NCBI GenBank assembly: GCA_028274465.1
Contig: CM051458.1
Coordinates: forward strand, 26,920,692-26,984,691
Reading direction: 5' to 3'
Source of the DNA: Plantago ovata
Taxonomy: Eukaryota > Streptophyta > Magnoliopsida > Lamiales > Plantaginaceae
DNA: 64,000 nucleotides
The notes beneath the pieces are model-generated. The model was given only the letters and a program-made list of their open reading frames with translations, had not been told where the DNA came from and searched no databases. The position numbers and the translations under genes are program-made. Numbering within the stretch: position 1 is the stretch's first letter; each line of letters begins with the position of its first letter. Positions 1 to 9,520 of the stretch are shown one piece after another.

Positions 1-226
1 AGATCTCGATACTAATAGAGCGTATGCCAGAAATGATTGGAGAAGCAGGTAGAATCTGCTTTGCAGTCATCCATATATGAGCTTCTTCAGGAAGGACGGC
101 CTGGCACGGAAAGCAAAGTGACTGATACTGATAAAAGGTGTGCACCTTCTTATTTTGTAAGTATAAGTAATGTCAGTAACAATATCATGCTAACGTCGAA
201 AGCATTTTGATCTTAACTGTAGGTTA
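1..226. other. No gene recognised
   Basis: No extended reading frame or recognisable element is visible. A GTAAGT at 157 and a CTGTAG at 217-222 could bound a 66-bp intron leading into the small ORF that follows, but the upstream frame closes at a TGA at 119-121, so a split gene is not supported. Confidence 0.3.
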
Positions 227-496
227 ATGTTCTTGGTTGAAAAAGGCAACATGAGTATTGCTTTGGATTTCGATACTGATGGTATGTCTGCATATAGCCT
301 AATGATGAACATTAAGAATTATCTTGAATGGGAGATGTTCGATTACGTGCCGGTGTTGTTTATGAAACCATTAGGGGAGGATAACTATGTGAAGGTTGGA
401 AGTGATGATGAATTTCGTGCCATCATTAAAAAGCACATAGAAGCACGTTCCGCCGGATTAAAACCATATGCACGGGTGAAGATAGAATTAATTTAA
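227..496 (+). CDS. Small hypothetical ORF (89 aa)
   Basis: An 89-residue reading frame starts at an ATG and ends at TAA. It is acidic and mixed in composition, with no low-complexity run, signal peptide or membrane segment. I do not recognise the family. The beta/alpha-like alternation and the ending in VKIELI could fit a small ubiquitin-like or PB1-like fold, such as the N-terminal module of some plant MULE transposases, but that is a guess. It lies on the strand opposite the MULE pseudogene at 961-3587, so it is not simply part of that gene. It may be a stray exon or a chance ORF. Confidence 0.25.
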   Translation: MFLVEKGNMSIALDFDTDGMSAYSLMMNIKNYLEWEMFDYVPVLFMKPLGEDNYVKVGSDDEFRAIIKKHIEARSAGLKPYARVKIELI

Positions 497-960
497 GTGT
501 TGTTTTTTAAATTCGTATACAGTATTCAGATTTGATCACAGAGACGGAGGGCCACTGTGTTGGAGGAATAATTGGGTTTAGGCTTCTACTATGTGTTTAT
601 CATTTTCAGTCTATCAATGTATCAACTATCATTTCCAGTATTTTTTTTCCAGGTTTCTTCCTAATCAAAACACATTAAAGACAATTGTTTTTCATGACTC
701 TTGTACTTTACTTTCTTTCATTTAATATACGTTCGGCTTATTCAAAAAAAAAAAAACACATTAAAGACAGTAAACCTGAATTACATGAAATTAAAAGGAA
801 CCTTGAAGGCAAAGCAATAGTGAGAAAATTGTGTTCGATAAGAGATTCACACCAATAAGTACATGACCAAGTATCTTCCAGCAATATATAAATCGAAGAG
901 CAGTACAACATTATCTTGCCATTGTAATTTACCAAGCTAGATAACCCTAATAGTTGGAAT
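497..960. other. AT-rich spacer with a short direct repeat
   Basis: No gene is visible. A 14-bp direct repeat, ACACATTAAAGACA, occurs at 670-683 and again at 756-769, the second after a run of A. The stretch may be the 3' flank of the minus-strand MULE gene that ends at 961. No terminal inverted repeat was identified. Confidence 0.4.
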
Positions 961-3587
961 CTATGTTCTTCTTCTTTTTCTTTTCGATGCAGCTTTTTTC
1001 CGTGCTTCTTCCTCTTTCTGTTTGGCTTTCTTTAACTGTTCGCAAGACTTTATGTTGTGTCCTGGTGCGCTGAAAGATTATTGCAAAACAAATTCAGCAA
1101 TTCACAAGTGTTTAAAGTTTGGAATATAAACTTTATGCATTACCGGTAATAAACAATAATAAGAACTTACTGGCAGTGACTACAACATCGCCTTCTTCTG
1201 GCTTCTTCTTCTTCTTCTTCTTCTTCTTCTTCTTCTTCCTCTTCCTCTTCTTGTTCAGTATAATATTCTTGTTCTTCTTCTTCAGTATCATATTCGTGCT
1301 CTTCTTCTTCATTAGCAGCTTTCACTGCAGCTTCCTCGGCCTCAGCTTGCTTGAATTTTTCGCAAGCATTAATGTTGTGTCCCGGCTGGCTGAATTGTTA
1401 TTGCAAAACAAACTAAGCAATCCACAAGTGTTCAAAGTTTGATATATAAACTTTTTGCTGGTGATAAAAAATAACTAAATACTTACCGGCAGAAACTACA
1501 ACATTTCGGCGTTTTTGGTGGGCAGCCTTTGGGTACTACTTTTTTCGGATCCCCAACATTGAAAGACCTCTTATGAGGTCTGGATGTTTTCTTTTTACCA
1601 GGAGCATTTGTTCAGCACTACCCCTTGATAATATTTCCGCACAGTCTTCTAAAATCTTCAGAACTTTGGATATATTGGAATTATCTTTCCCTCCGACCAA
1701 GAGTTGTTGAACGTTGATCACTGCTTTCACCATTTTAGCATCAGCACCATCAACATCATTGGGGGTAAACATTTGTTTAAACAATAGCCGCAATTTCTTC
1801 CCTGTCTCAATGAACCACCGACTATTTATACTTCCATCAGGGAACTTCTTAAGGCCCATATACTTAAAACAAGAAATCAGGTGTGAGCATGGCAGGCCTT
1901 CGGATTCATGCAACTTGCAATCACATTCAAACCGCTTGTGTTCGATATCAACTGTAGCAATCCACAAGTTCTCCTGCTCCTCGCTACCACATTCTCTAAA
2001 GTAGAATTCTGCACAGTTGCCATTAAGTTGAACAAAGTTTGTTCTTTCGAGTGTCTGTTCATCTCTAATATTCTGTAGAATAGACTTGAATGCGGTCGAT
2101 GTGCATTTAGTCCCAGCATCAATTTCTAGATCACGGAGCCCAGTCTCTGTTTTAAAACCTCTCTGGCAATTGATCTCCTCTGCCACTTTCTTAAGGATAC
2201 TCCTTTTCCTATTAAGTTTCACAACGAGCTGGTAAAAATTTACAAAGTCAGTAGCTGAACATTTTGGTTTCAGGAACTGCTTTACAAATGAATTTACGGC
2301 CTCTGCACGCCCCGTTGTCCTGTGTCCTACAAAGAAAACACCTTCAAAATAGGGCTCGGCCCACTGCTCCCTTTTTTCATAGGTGTCCTTTACCCATGTG
2401 TTATCATGTAATTTGTAATCGTTGACCAACTCTGTCCAGCGCCTCTCGAATTCAGCAATGCTGCACTTCATAGCTGCCAATTCGCAAAACTTTTGCGGAA
2501 AACCACCCTTCTTCACCCTTTTTACCGCGTTCTGTTCCATGTGCCAAAGACATAGTCTGTGTACAACGCCCTCAAATTCTTCCTTAACTGCAAGGCAGAT
2601 GGATATATCTTGATCTGTCAGAATGGAAATTGATTTCTTTCCATTCATTGCTTCCAAGAACTTTTCCAAAATCCAGCAGTAAGACTGCTTAGTTTCTCTA
2701 CGCAGAAGCCCATCACCAAAAATCACACATCGTCCAGCGTTACTTACACCTGAAAATATAATAAGCGGATATCGATATTAATTGGTCTTGTACGTAGAAT
2801 CCAAGAGCAGTACATCACCATAGGCTGCGTATTCCTCTCTGGAATGCGAATCACACCAGAAAACCGACGATACATCACCATGTTCGTCGACCCGGTGCTC
2901 GATAAAAAATGCATCATCCTCCACTGTGTAGGACGAGAGGACCTGAAATGCGGTATTAAAATCTCCATTTTTTTCCCGTTCCTTTTTCTCCTTTTGAAGA
3001 AGGTTATAAGCATCTTTTCTCAGGAAAGGTAATTCCTGATTTACCGAATGCTTCTCCAACATATTCATAGACTCACCAGGTGTTTTCCCACCTTTAATCA
3101 TGAAATTCAGTATTACTCGTTCACCAACGGCGATATACCTGTTACATTTTAAGAACCTCTCCTTTTCATGCCCGGCCAACTCATGATTATGGTCCGGTAT
3201 GAAGTCTGTCACTTCCCATTCTTCTTCTCCAATCTTCCTCACCCTAAACATTGCCTTGCATCTACACCTTGTATCTCGTCTTCTTATTCGCTGACGAAGC
3301 GCAATTTCCTTTTTGACTCCCTCACGGTTGCAAACCCACATGCAATGTTTATCTGGTCTATGATCTCGAGTTCTTATATCGAACCCCCTCTGTCTAGCAT
3401 ATGTTAAATAAAATGACTCAGCCTCTATCATTTCAATAAAAACATGGCCCGTTATTTCATCAACTATTTGAGCATCATCCTTAGAGGCAAAAGCTTGAAA
3501 TGACCATCCGTTCTTCGGGGTGACATATCTATTTCTACGCTTCTGCTTATGAGTAGCAGGAGTACTAGGAGCAGATGGAGCTTCCAT
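961..3587 (-). pseudogene. MULE/FAR1-family transposase pseudogene
   Basis: The ATG at 3587 opens an N-terminal FAR1-type (WRKY-GCM1) zinc-binding domain: FYLTYARQRGFDIRTRD, then the Cys pair CRC and HNHEL (about residues 60-145). A MULE transposase domain follows: DSTYKTN, the ILTDQD acidic motif, RHRLCLWHM-like HRLCLWHM, and a SWIM zinc finger with C-D-C and LPCSHLISC near 1880-1930. The C terminus holds two CCHC zinc knuckles and ends at TAG 961-963. Breaks: an in-frame TAA at 2778-2780, after which family-like sequence continues in the same frame; and a loss of frame near 1556, so that the main frame stops at 1536 while the zinc-knuckle exons lie in another frame. Introns with GT-AG ends are inferred at 1390-1486 and 1070-1170. 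FAR1/FHY3-related host factors derive from such transposases, but the breaks favour a dead transposon gene. Confidence 0.85.
1064..1510 (-). repeat. Tandemly duplicated zinc-knuckle exon/intron unit with poly-Glu microsatellite
   Basis: Two copies of the same arrangement follow each other on the minus strand: the first Cys pair of a CX2CX4HX4C knuckle, a GT-AG intron of 97 bp (1390-1486) or 101 bp (1070-1170), then the His-Cys half. The introns resemble each other over most of their length, both starting GTAAGT and ending in TTTTGCAATAA plus CAG. The knuckles read CSFC-RQPG-H-NINA-C and CSHC-HAPG-H-NIKS-C. The middle exon (1171-1389) stays open and encodes an acidic linker in which a (CTT/GAA)n microsatellite, about 1203-1250, gives a long glutamate run. 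Confidence 0.75.
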
Positions 3588-3866
3588 ATCTACAATAAAC
3601 CCAAGATGTTTTAGTTTGTACTTGCAACAAAATGGATACCTAATAAAACTACTACATAACTAGTGCACATAAATTACTGTAATCATAACCAAACGGCGAT
3701 AGCCAATGCACATCTATAACCATAACCAAATTACGATATCAATTTCGCATCTATAACCATAACCAGTAGTACTCGACATCGAGGATCAGAACAAACTGGA
3801 ATACCAATACTACCCCACCTTGACTATCCTCCATTTGCAATACCATTGGAAAATCCAAATGAACCC

Positions 3867-4238
3867 AACTAGACTAACACAACTTAACAAAACAAGTAAT
3901 TTGAATATTAAGGCCAACTAGTAGGCATCATGAGTAACTAGAAGCATTGCAATATCTTATCCACCCCTAATTTCAACCGTGATAGGACAAAACTAGACCA
4001 AAACAACTGAACAGAACAAGGAATTTGACTATTAAGGCCAACTAGTAGGCATCATGAGTAACTAGAAGCATTGCAATATCATATCCACCCATAATTTCAA
4101 CCCTGATAGGACAAAACTAGACCAGCACAACAGAACAGACCAAGAAATTTGAATATTAAGGCGAACTAGTAGGCATCATGAGTAACTAGAAGCACTGCAA
4201 TATCATCTCGACCACCAATTTCAACCGTAAAATTACAA
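3867..4238. repeat. Three-copy 124-bp tandem repeat upstream of the MULE gene
   Basis: The landmark GGCCAACTAGTAGGCATCAT recurs at 3912, 4036 and 4160, exactly 124 bp apart, with flanks that match over the whole unit. The array covers roughly 3867-4238. It lies 280 to 650 bp upstream of the transposase ATG at 3587. The stretch 3588-3866 and the part after the array to about 4440 hold no gene. A subterminal or promoter role in the MULE is possible but inferred only from position. Confidence 0.8.
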
Positions 4239-4445
4239 TTCGCATAATTGAACGAGATTCAAATTACTAACAATGAGTATGATTGTTATGTTACCTATGA
4301 ATTGAAGTCTCCGGTGTCAAGAAAGAAGTTTGCAGTATCGGGATGAATCGAATGATCAAAGATTGAAGAAAAATCGACTGACCTACAAGTAGCAATATTT
4401 TTTAACTCCGTTTGTCCTAATGAACGGCTAGGGTTATGAAATTTT

Positions 4446-4540
4446 AAAATTGTAAATTACATTTATTGTTAAGTAGTACTATTGTTTTTGAAATTGTAAA
4501 TTACATTTATTGTTAAACTAGTATTGTTTTTGATATTGTG
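4446..4540. repeat. Two-copy 44-bp direct repeat
   Basis: AAATTGTAAATTACATTTAT begins at 4447 and again at 4491, followed in both copies by a related tail ending in TATTGTTTTTGA. It is AT-rich and has no coding content. Confidence 0.7.
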
Positions 4541-4546
4541 CATACA

Positions 4547-4615
4547 TCAAAACGTGGCTGAGTGGTAATGTTTGGATTCTTTTACTCCAGCGACCAGAGT
4601 TCGATCCCACCGTCA
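4547..4615 (+). repeat. tRNA-like (SINE-like) pol III promoter sequence
   Basis: An A-box-like TGGCTGAGTGG (4555-4565) and a B-box-like GAGTTCGATCCC (4597-4608) are about 31 bp apart, as in tRNA genes and tRNA-derived SINE heads. No convincing acceptor stem pairing is visible, so a working tRNA is unlikely. A T-run follows at about 4619. The SINE identification rests on these two boxes only. Confidence 0.4.
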
Positions 4616-4759
4616 TTAAATTTTTTTAATAAGAACGGAATTTATCATTTACAACCAAGATAACTCAGTTGTAAACGGAAAATCCCATTTACAACCAAGA
4701 TAATCAAGTTGTAAATGGTAGATGATGGTTGTAAATGATTTCCAACCGTCCAGATCATG

Positions 4760-4812
4760 ATTACAAGTGTTTACAAGTGTTTACAACTGTTTACAAGTGT
4801 TTACAAGTGTAA
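4760..4812. repeat. 10-bp tandem repeat
   Basis: Five tandem copies of TTACAAGTGT, the third reading TTACAACTGT. Several further GTTGTAAA/TTTACAAC words lie in both orientations between 4650 and 4860, so the surrounding region can form small hairpins. Confidence 0.8.
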
Positions 4813-5448
4813 AGTTGTAACGTTACGACTTTACAACAGTTACGTCACCATAGCATTTACCAAACAGAGGTACCGGGGCGTGGCTCCTGGGTGCACGCTC
4901 GGGGCGTCCACATGGCGCGGGGTACCTGGCGTGTTCCCCCGTGACCGTCCATCACGCTTCACACGTTGGGAACTTACAAGTGATAGTTAAATGATAATTT
5001 ATGCAAGACCACAATAAAAAATGGAAAATCGAGGCAAAAACCGTGGAAAACTGTGTTGCACGCCATGTGAGTTCCCTGGACAGATGAAATACTTACGTTC
5101 CACAATGTATATGAGTCTCACAAGTCATTTGCTTTGTATCATCAACACTGACGTTCTTAAATTCCATGTATCACCAACACTTGTGTTCCACTATTTAAGC
5201 CTCTTAAGTCAATTGCTCTGTACCATCAAGGTTTACATTCTTGTATTGCTATGTTATTATAAAGACTAATTACATTCTTAATTGCTATGCACCGACAAGA
5301 CATACGTTGTTAGCTTCCCAGTAGCATGAACACTTACATTATAAATTCCGCAGTATCATCATTACGACTGACGTTCAACAATATGCGTATACGCCAATGT
5401 TGCTCAGTCAAGTGCGGCACGTGTTATATGTTGGACCAACGATTTTTA
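4813..5448. other. Spacer without gene, with a small GC-rich patch
   Basis: No supported gene. A GC-rich patch near 4868-4960 stands out from the AT-rich surroundings and contains short ORFs only. Nothing else was recognised up to the telomere-like repeats. Confidence 0.4.
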
Positions 5449-5535
5449 CCCTCAACCCTATACCCTAACCCTAAATCCTATACCCTATACGCTATACCCT
5501 AACCCTACACCCTAACCCTATACCCTAAATCATCA
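5449..5535. repeat. Degenerate interstitial telomere-like repeats
   Basis: About ten imperfect units of the type ACCCTAA, TACCCTA and CCCTAAAT follow one another. The plant telomere unit is CCCTAAA. The mixture of 6- and 7-bp spacings and point changes suggests an old interstitial tract, such as a repaired break or captured telomeric DNA, rather than a chromosome end. Confidence 0.65.
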
Positions 5536-5570
5536 AGTAATACTAATGATAATTAACATTAATAATAGAG

Positions 5571-6425
5571 ATAATTTCACTTTAGTACCCTCTTAGAGCA
5601 CCCATTCTCAAATTAAGTCCTCTTAGATCAACAATTACAAATTGGAACAAAATTCACTTTTTGAGTTGACCAAATCCAAAATTTAAAATTTTGGTTTTCA
5701 AACCAAACATGCCCTAAGCTTATAAATTTTAAAAATAAAGAAAATAAGCTAAACTATAGTAAAACTAAAAAATAAATAATTAATAAATTATATAAAAAAC
5801 ATGGTGAAGCTCCACCATTAATGGCGGAGGTAAGCTCCATCAAGTTTTCCGGTGGAGCTCCACCGGAAAACAGTGGAGCTAAAGCTCCACCACTATGGTG
5901 GAGCTCTGCTCTGCGAATGATCTGGCGGAGCTCTGCTCCGCCATTAACAGGCGGAGCTTCTGCTCCCCCCAGATCTGGCGGAGCAAGCTCCGCCTAGATA
6001 TGCCAGAGCTTTGCTCCGCCATTGATCTGGCGCAGCTTGCTCCGCCATTAATATGCGGAACTTTCTGCTCCGCCCAGATCTAGCGGAGCAGAGAGGTCCG
6101 ACATGATGGCAGAGCTTCAGCTCCGCCATTAATGGTGGAGCTGAAGCTCCACCTTTTTTTTAAATTTAATTTTATTTATTTAAAATTATTTTTTATTTTT
6201 TAAATGTTTAATTAATTTTTTCTGATGATTTTTAGTTTATTTTAAACTTTTTTATTAATTTTTCTTTTTTAAAGTTAAGGTTGTTTGGTTTGAAAACAAA
6301 ATTTTCAAAAATTGAATTTGGTCAACTCAAAATGTCCTAATTTGTAATTAAAATGTTGTAAGAAGTCTTTTTCGTTATTGTTGATCTATGGGGGATTAAT
6401 CCGTAATTAGAAGCGCTAAGAGGGT
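5571..6425. mobile_element. Foldback-like element, copy A (AT-rich arms, GGCGGAGC core)
   Basis: The left arm starting TTTAGTACCCTCTTAGAGC is matched in inverted orientation by the right arm ending GCGCTAAGAGGGT at 6413-6425. Arm landmarks such as TTTGAGTTGACCAAAT and GTTTTCAAACCAAAC on the left recur as complements on the right, giving arms of roughly 220 to 260 bp. The core (about 5800-6155) is a dense set of GGCGGAGC/GCTCCGCC words in both orientations, separated by ATTAATGG and AGATCTGG. There is no transposase ORF, so it would be non-autonomous. The superfamily is not identifiable and no target duplication was established. Confidence 0.7.
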
Positions 6426-6440
6426 TGTTAAAAGTTATGG

Positions 6441-7289
6441 ACCCTCTTAGAGCACCCATTCTCAAATTAAGTCCTCCTAGATCAACAATTACAAATTGGG
6501 ACAAAATCCACATTTTGAGTTGACCAAATTCAAATCTGAAATTTTGGTCTTCAAACTAAGCATGCCCTAACCTTATGAGTTTTAAAAATAAATAAGTAAG
6601 CTAAAATATAGAAAAACTAAAAAATAAAAATTAATTAATTAAAAAAGGGTACAATTTTGTGGAGCTTTACCTCAACCATTAATGGCGGAGCTAAGCTCCA
6701 TCCAGTTTTCCGGTGGAGCTCTGAGTCACCGGAAAACAGTGGCACCACGGTTGGCGGAGCAAATTACAGGCGGAGTCTGCTCCGCCATTGATGTCGGAGC
6801 CTCTGCTCCGTCTAGATCTGGCGGAGCATAGAGCTCCACCATTAATGGCGGAGCAAGCTCCGCCTAGATCTGGCAGAGAAAGCTCTGCCTAGATCTGGCG
6901 GCGCAGAGCTCCACCATTAACAGGCGGACCTTCTGCTCCGCCCAGATCTGGCGGAGCAGAGAGCTCCGCCATCATGGCTGAGCTTCAGCTCCGCCATTAA
7001 TGGTGGATTTGAAGCTCCACTTTTTTTTTAATATTTATTTATAATAATTATTTTTTTAAATTTATGATGAATTTTTTAATGATTTTTTAGTTTATTTAAA
7101 ATATTTTTATTAGTTTTTCTTTTTTTAAAGCTAAGGTTGTTTGGTTTGAAAACAAAAATTTCAAAAATTAGATTTGGTCAACTGAAAATGTCCTAATATG
7201 TATATGTAATTGGAATGTTGTAAGAAGTCCTTATTCGATATTGTTGATCTATGGGGGATTAATCTATAATTAGAAGCTCTAAGAAGGTA
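6441..7289. mobile_element. Foldback-like element, copy B
   Basis: This is a second, diverged copy directly after copy A, with the same arm landmarks (ACCCTCTTAGAGC at 6441; GCTCTAAGAAGGT at 7276-7288) and the same GGCGGAGC/GCTCCGCC core (about 6660-7020). The short flank AAAAGTTATGGACCC follows both copies (about 6430 and 7292), so the pair probably arose by tandem duplication of a unit larger than the element, or by two insertions at like sites. Confidence 0.7.
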
Positions 7290-7299
7290 CTAAAAAGTT

Positions 7300-8972
7300 A
7301 TGGACCCATCTTTTAATGATCTGGGCCATGAGATGAATTTGAATGAGTTAATGTGCAAAGCCAAACCTTCTGAAATTTCTTCTAACAACGAGTTAGGTAA
7401 AGAGTTTTCTAAAAATAATGTTTCTCATCTAAGATTTCACCAGAATCAGCTGAATTTAACTTTAAATCAGAAAAGTCTCAATACCTTGAATGTGAAAATT
7501 ATGACCATTTTTCTGATAAATGTGCTAACACTTTTCGAAAGAAAGAAGGTTCTTTGTCGTTTGTTTTTAATAGTGATTCAGTGAATAAAGTGGAGAAGAA
7601 AGAGAACCAAATCGTTGTTAGAAAGAAAACTCTTGAAGATTGCTCTGAAAACTGTGTTATCAATGTTGAGGACAATGTTGAACTAATGATGAACACAACA
7701 GTGACCTCAACACTGACTTGCTCTTCAAAATTATTTAACTATGATGAAACCCAGAGCTTTGACAATATCAATCGGTTGAATCTAATACTTCTATGAATAT
7801 TGATTGTACTGACAACATTTTTTTGCATGATTCCTTGATTTCTGAGATAGATGAAGTATCTAATCAAGAAGAGATACATGAAGAAATTAAAGTAAGAAAT
7901 AAAGAACTTCTGAAATTCTCAAATGATAAGGCAGACACAGCTATGACTGACAGGGAACATAAACTTGCAAAGAATCTGGTCGACAATGTTGAGTCAACAG
8001 TGAATCCAACAGTCATCTAAACAATGCTAGAATATGATGATTCATTAATATGTAATCATATCACACAAGTAAGCTCTTACTTAGGATATATTGGATTACA
8101 TTAACTCTAAATTCTTGCAAGGTTCCCTAAGAGTCAAGACAAATAGAGCATCTGATAGAGAATATTATGTATTCAAAGACTCAAATATGAGTTTGAAAAT
8201 TTCAGTATTCAATAGAAAGTATGATCTAGATAAGATTACGTCCAAATTTATTTTGACTGAGGAAACTCTTATTAAGTTTATTATTCAAACCTCAAAGCAT
8301 GTTGAACTATTATGCCTAAGTAATGAATGTATGAATACTTTAGGATTTCAGACTCTCATGGACAAATTATTATTTGTTTCTAATTTTAACTATTCATCAG
8401 ATTTTTTTAAGGTAAAAGACAAACTTTTCTTTAAATTGATGAATCTTTTTTTGTAAGAATCAACAATGATAACATTGTTTGCCAGCCTTGTTATATAGTA
8501 GGAAATATAAAACCTTATTGTTTAAATTTTTAGAATGATCGTCCAAATGAAAATAAATCAGAAGCAAACAGTGTTGCCTACAATGTTTTCCCGACATTTC
8601 CCCCAACATTGTTCATTAGAAACATGAATTATGATAACAATGATAAATATAAAAAGGCTTGGACTCCTAAAGTTAAAGATGTATGCAGTATAATGTTTTC
8701 TGTTGACAGAACTAACTATTTCTGTTGGCAGAACTAACTATGCACGTTCAAGGATAATGAATGCCAAGAATGTTTCATTCATTTTGAATAATGAAAAATC
8801 TAGTCTCACAAGTTTAAAAGATCAATTAGTTAGAGTTGAAGAAGCTGAAGAGACTGAAACAACAACGGTACATCAACTCACTGTTGAGACCAATGTTTCT
8901 GCAACATCGACCTTAACAGTAGCTGGGAACAACTCTGCTAATTACACCGAAAGATGTAAAGCCTGATCCAGC
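7300..8972 (+). pseudogene. Decayed copia-like gag remnant
   Basis: A series of short plus-strand frames at 7300-7584, 7554-7796, 7793-8020 and 8091-8456, with a further piece at 8703-8966, looks like one decayed gene. The frame through 7470-7560 reads QYLECENYDHFSDKCANTF, which fits a gag CCHC knuckle (CX2CX4HX4C) except that the first Cys is Tyr. After it come Lys-rich and Asn/Asp/Glu-rich stretches, as in copia gag proteins, and loosely repeated words around DNVE..TV. No protease, integrase or reverse transcriptase follows; the CACTA end at 8973 cuts the remnant off. The copia assignment is an inference from the knuckle context. Confidence 0.45.
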
Positions 8973-8989
8973 CACTACAAAAAAAAGGG

Positions 8990-9520
8990 CAACACCAACT
9001 TGAATTTTTGTTGTTATTCTGTTGGTGTTAGCCTTCACCAACAATTTTTCTGTTGAATAAACTGTTGGTGAAATTGGCGTTGGTAATTTTCGTTGCTGAA
9101 AATTTCCAACGGCATTTTTGTGTCGGAAATTTGTTGATAATCATGCAAAAATTGACATGATTTCAATTGGTGTAAGGACAAAAAATTGTTGGAAATTCGT
9201 TGTAACATTGCAACAAACAATAGCAACAAGCATTTAGTTGCAATTTTACCTACAAAAACTTAGTTGGAAATTCGTTGTAACATTTCAACAAAATACTTAG
9301 TTGCAAATTCGTTGTAATTTTCCAACAAAATACAACAACAATAATATTGTCGGAAATTTAGCTACAAATACATTGTTGAAAATCCGTGAGAACATTTATA
9401 ACAAAGATAGCAACCATCATTTTTTGTTGCATCTTTACCTACACAAAAATTGTTAGAAATCTATTGGAAACTTTGCAAGAAATGGAAAAAATTGGTACGG
9501 TATTACCTAAAAATATCTCG
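8990..9520. repeat. CACTA subterminal repeats
   Basis: Variants of GTTGGAAATTCGTTGTAAC and of the complementary word GTTGCAA/TTGCAAC recur about ten times in both orientations next to the CACTA terminus. In En/Spm elements subterminal repeats of this sort bind the element's own regulatory protein; here that role is inferred from position. Confidence 0.65.

Noticed and set aside
1119..1442. Plus-strand Phe-rich ORF
   Set aside because: It is the complement of the poly-Glu microsatellite and of the zinc-knuckle exons on the minus strand.
2727..2777. Intron to explain the stop in the MULE gene (TTTTCAG is present)
   Set aside because: The sequence after the stop continues the family pattern in the same frame, so removing it would delete conserved residues.
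5449..5535. Chromosome end
   Set aside because: The tract is short, degenerate and flanked by unrelated DNA on both sides.
5895..6129. ORFs on both strands in the foldback core
   Set aside because: They are translations of the GGCGGAGC/GCTCCGCC words and have no independent protein features.
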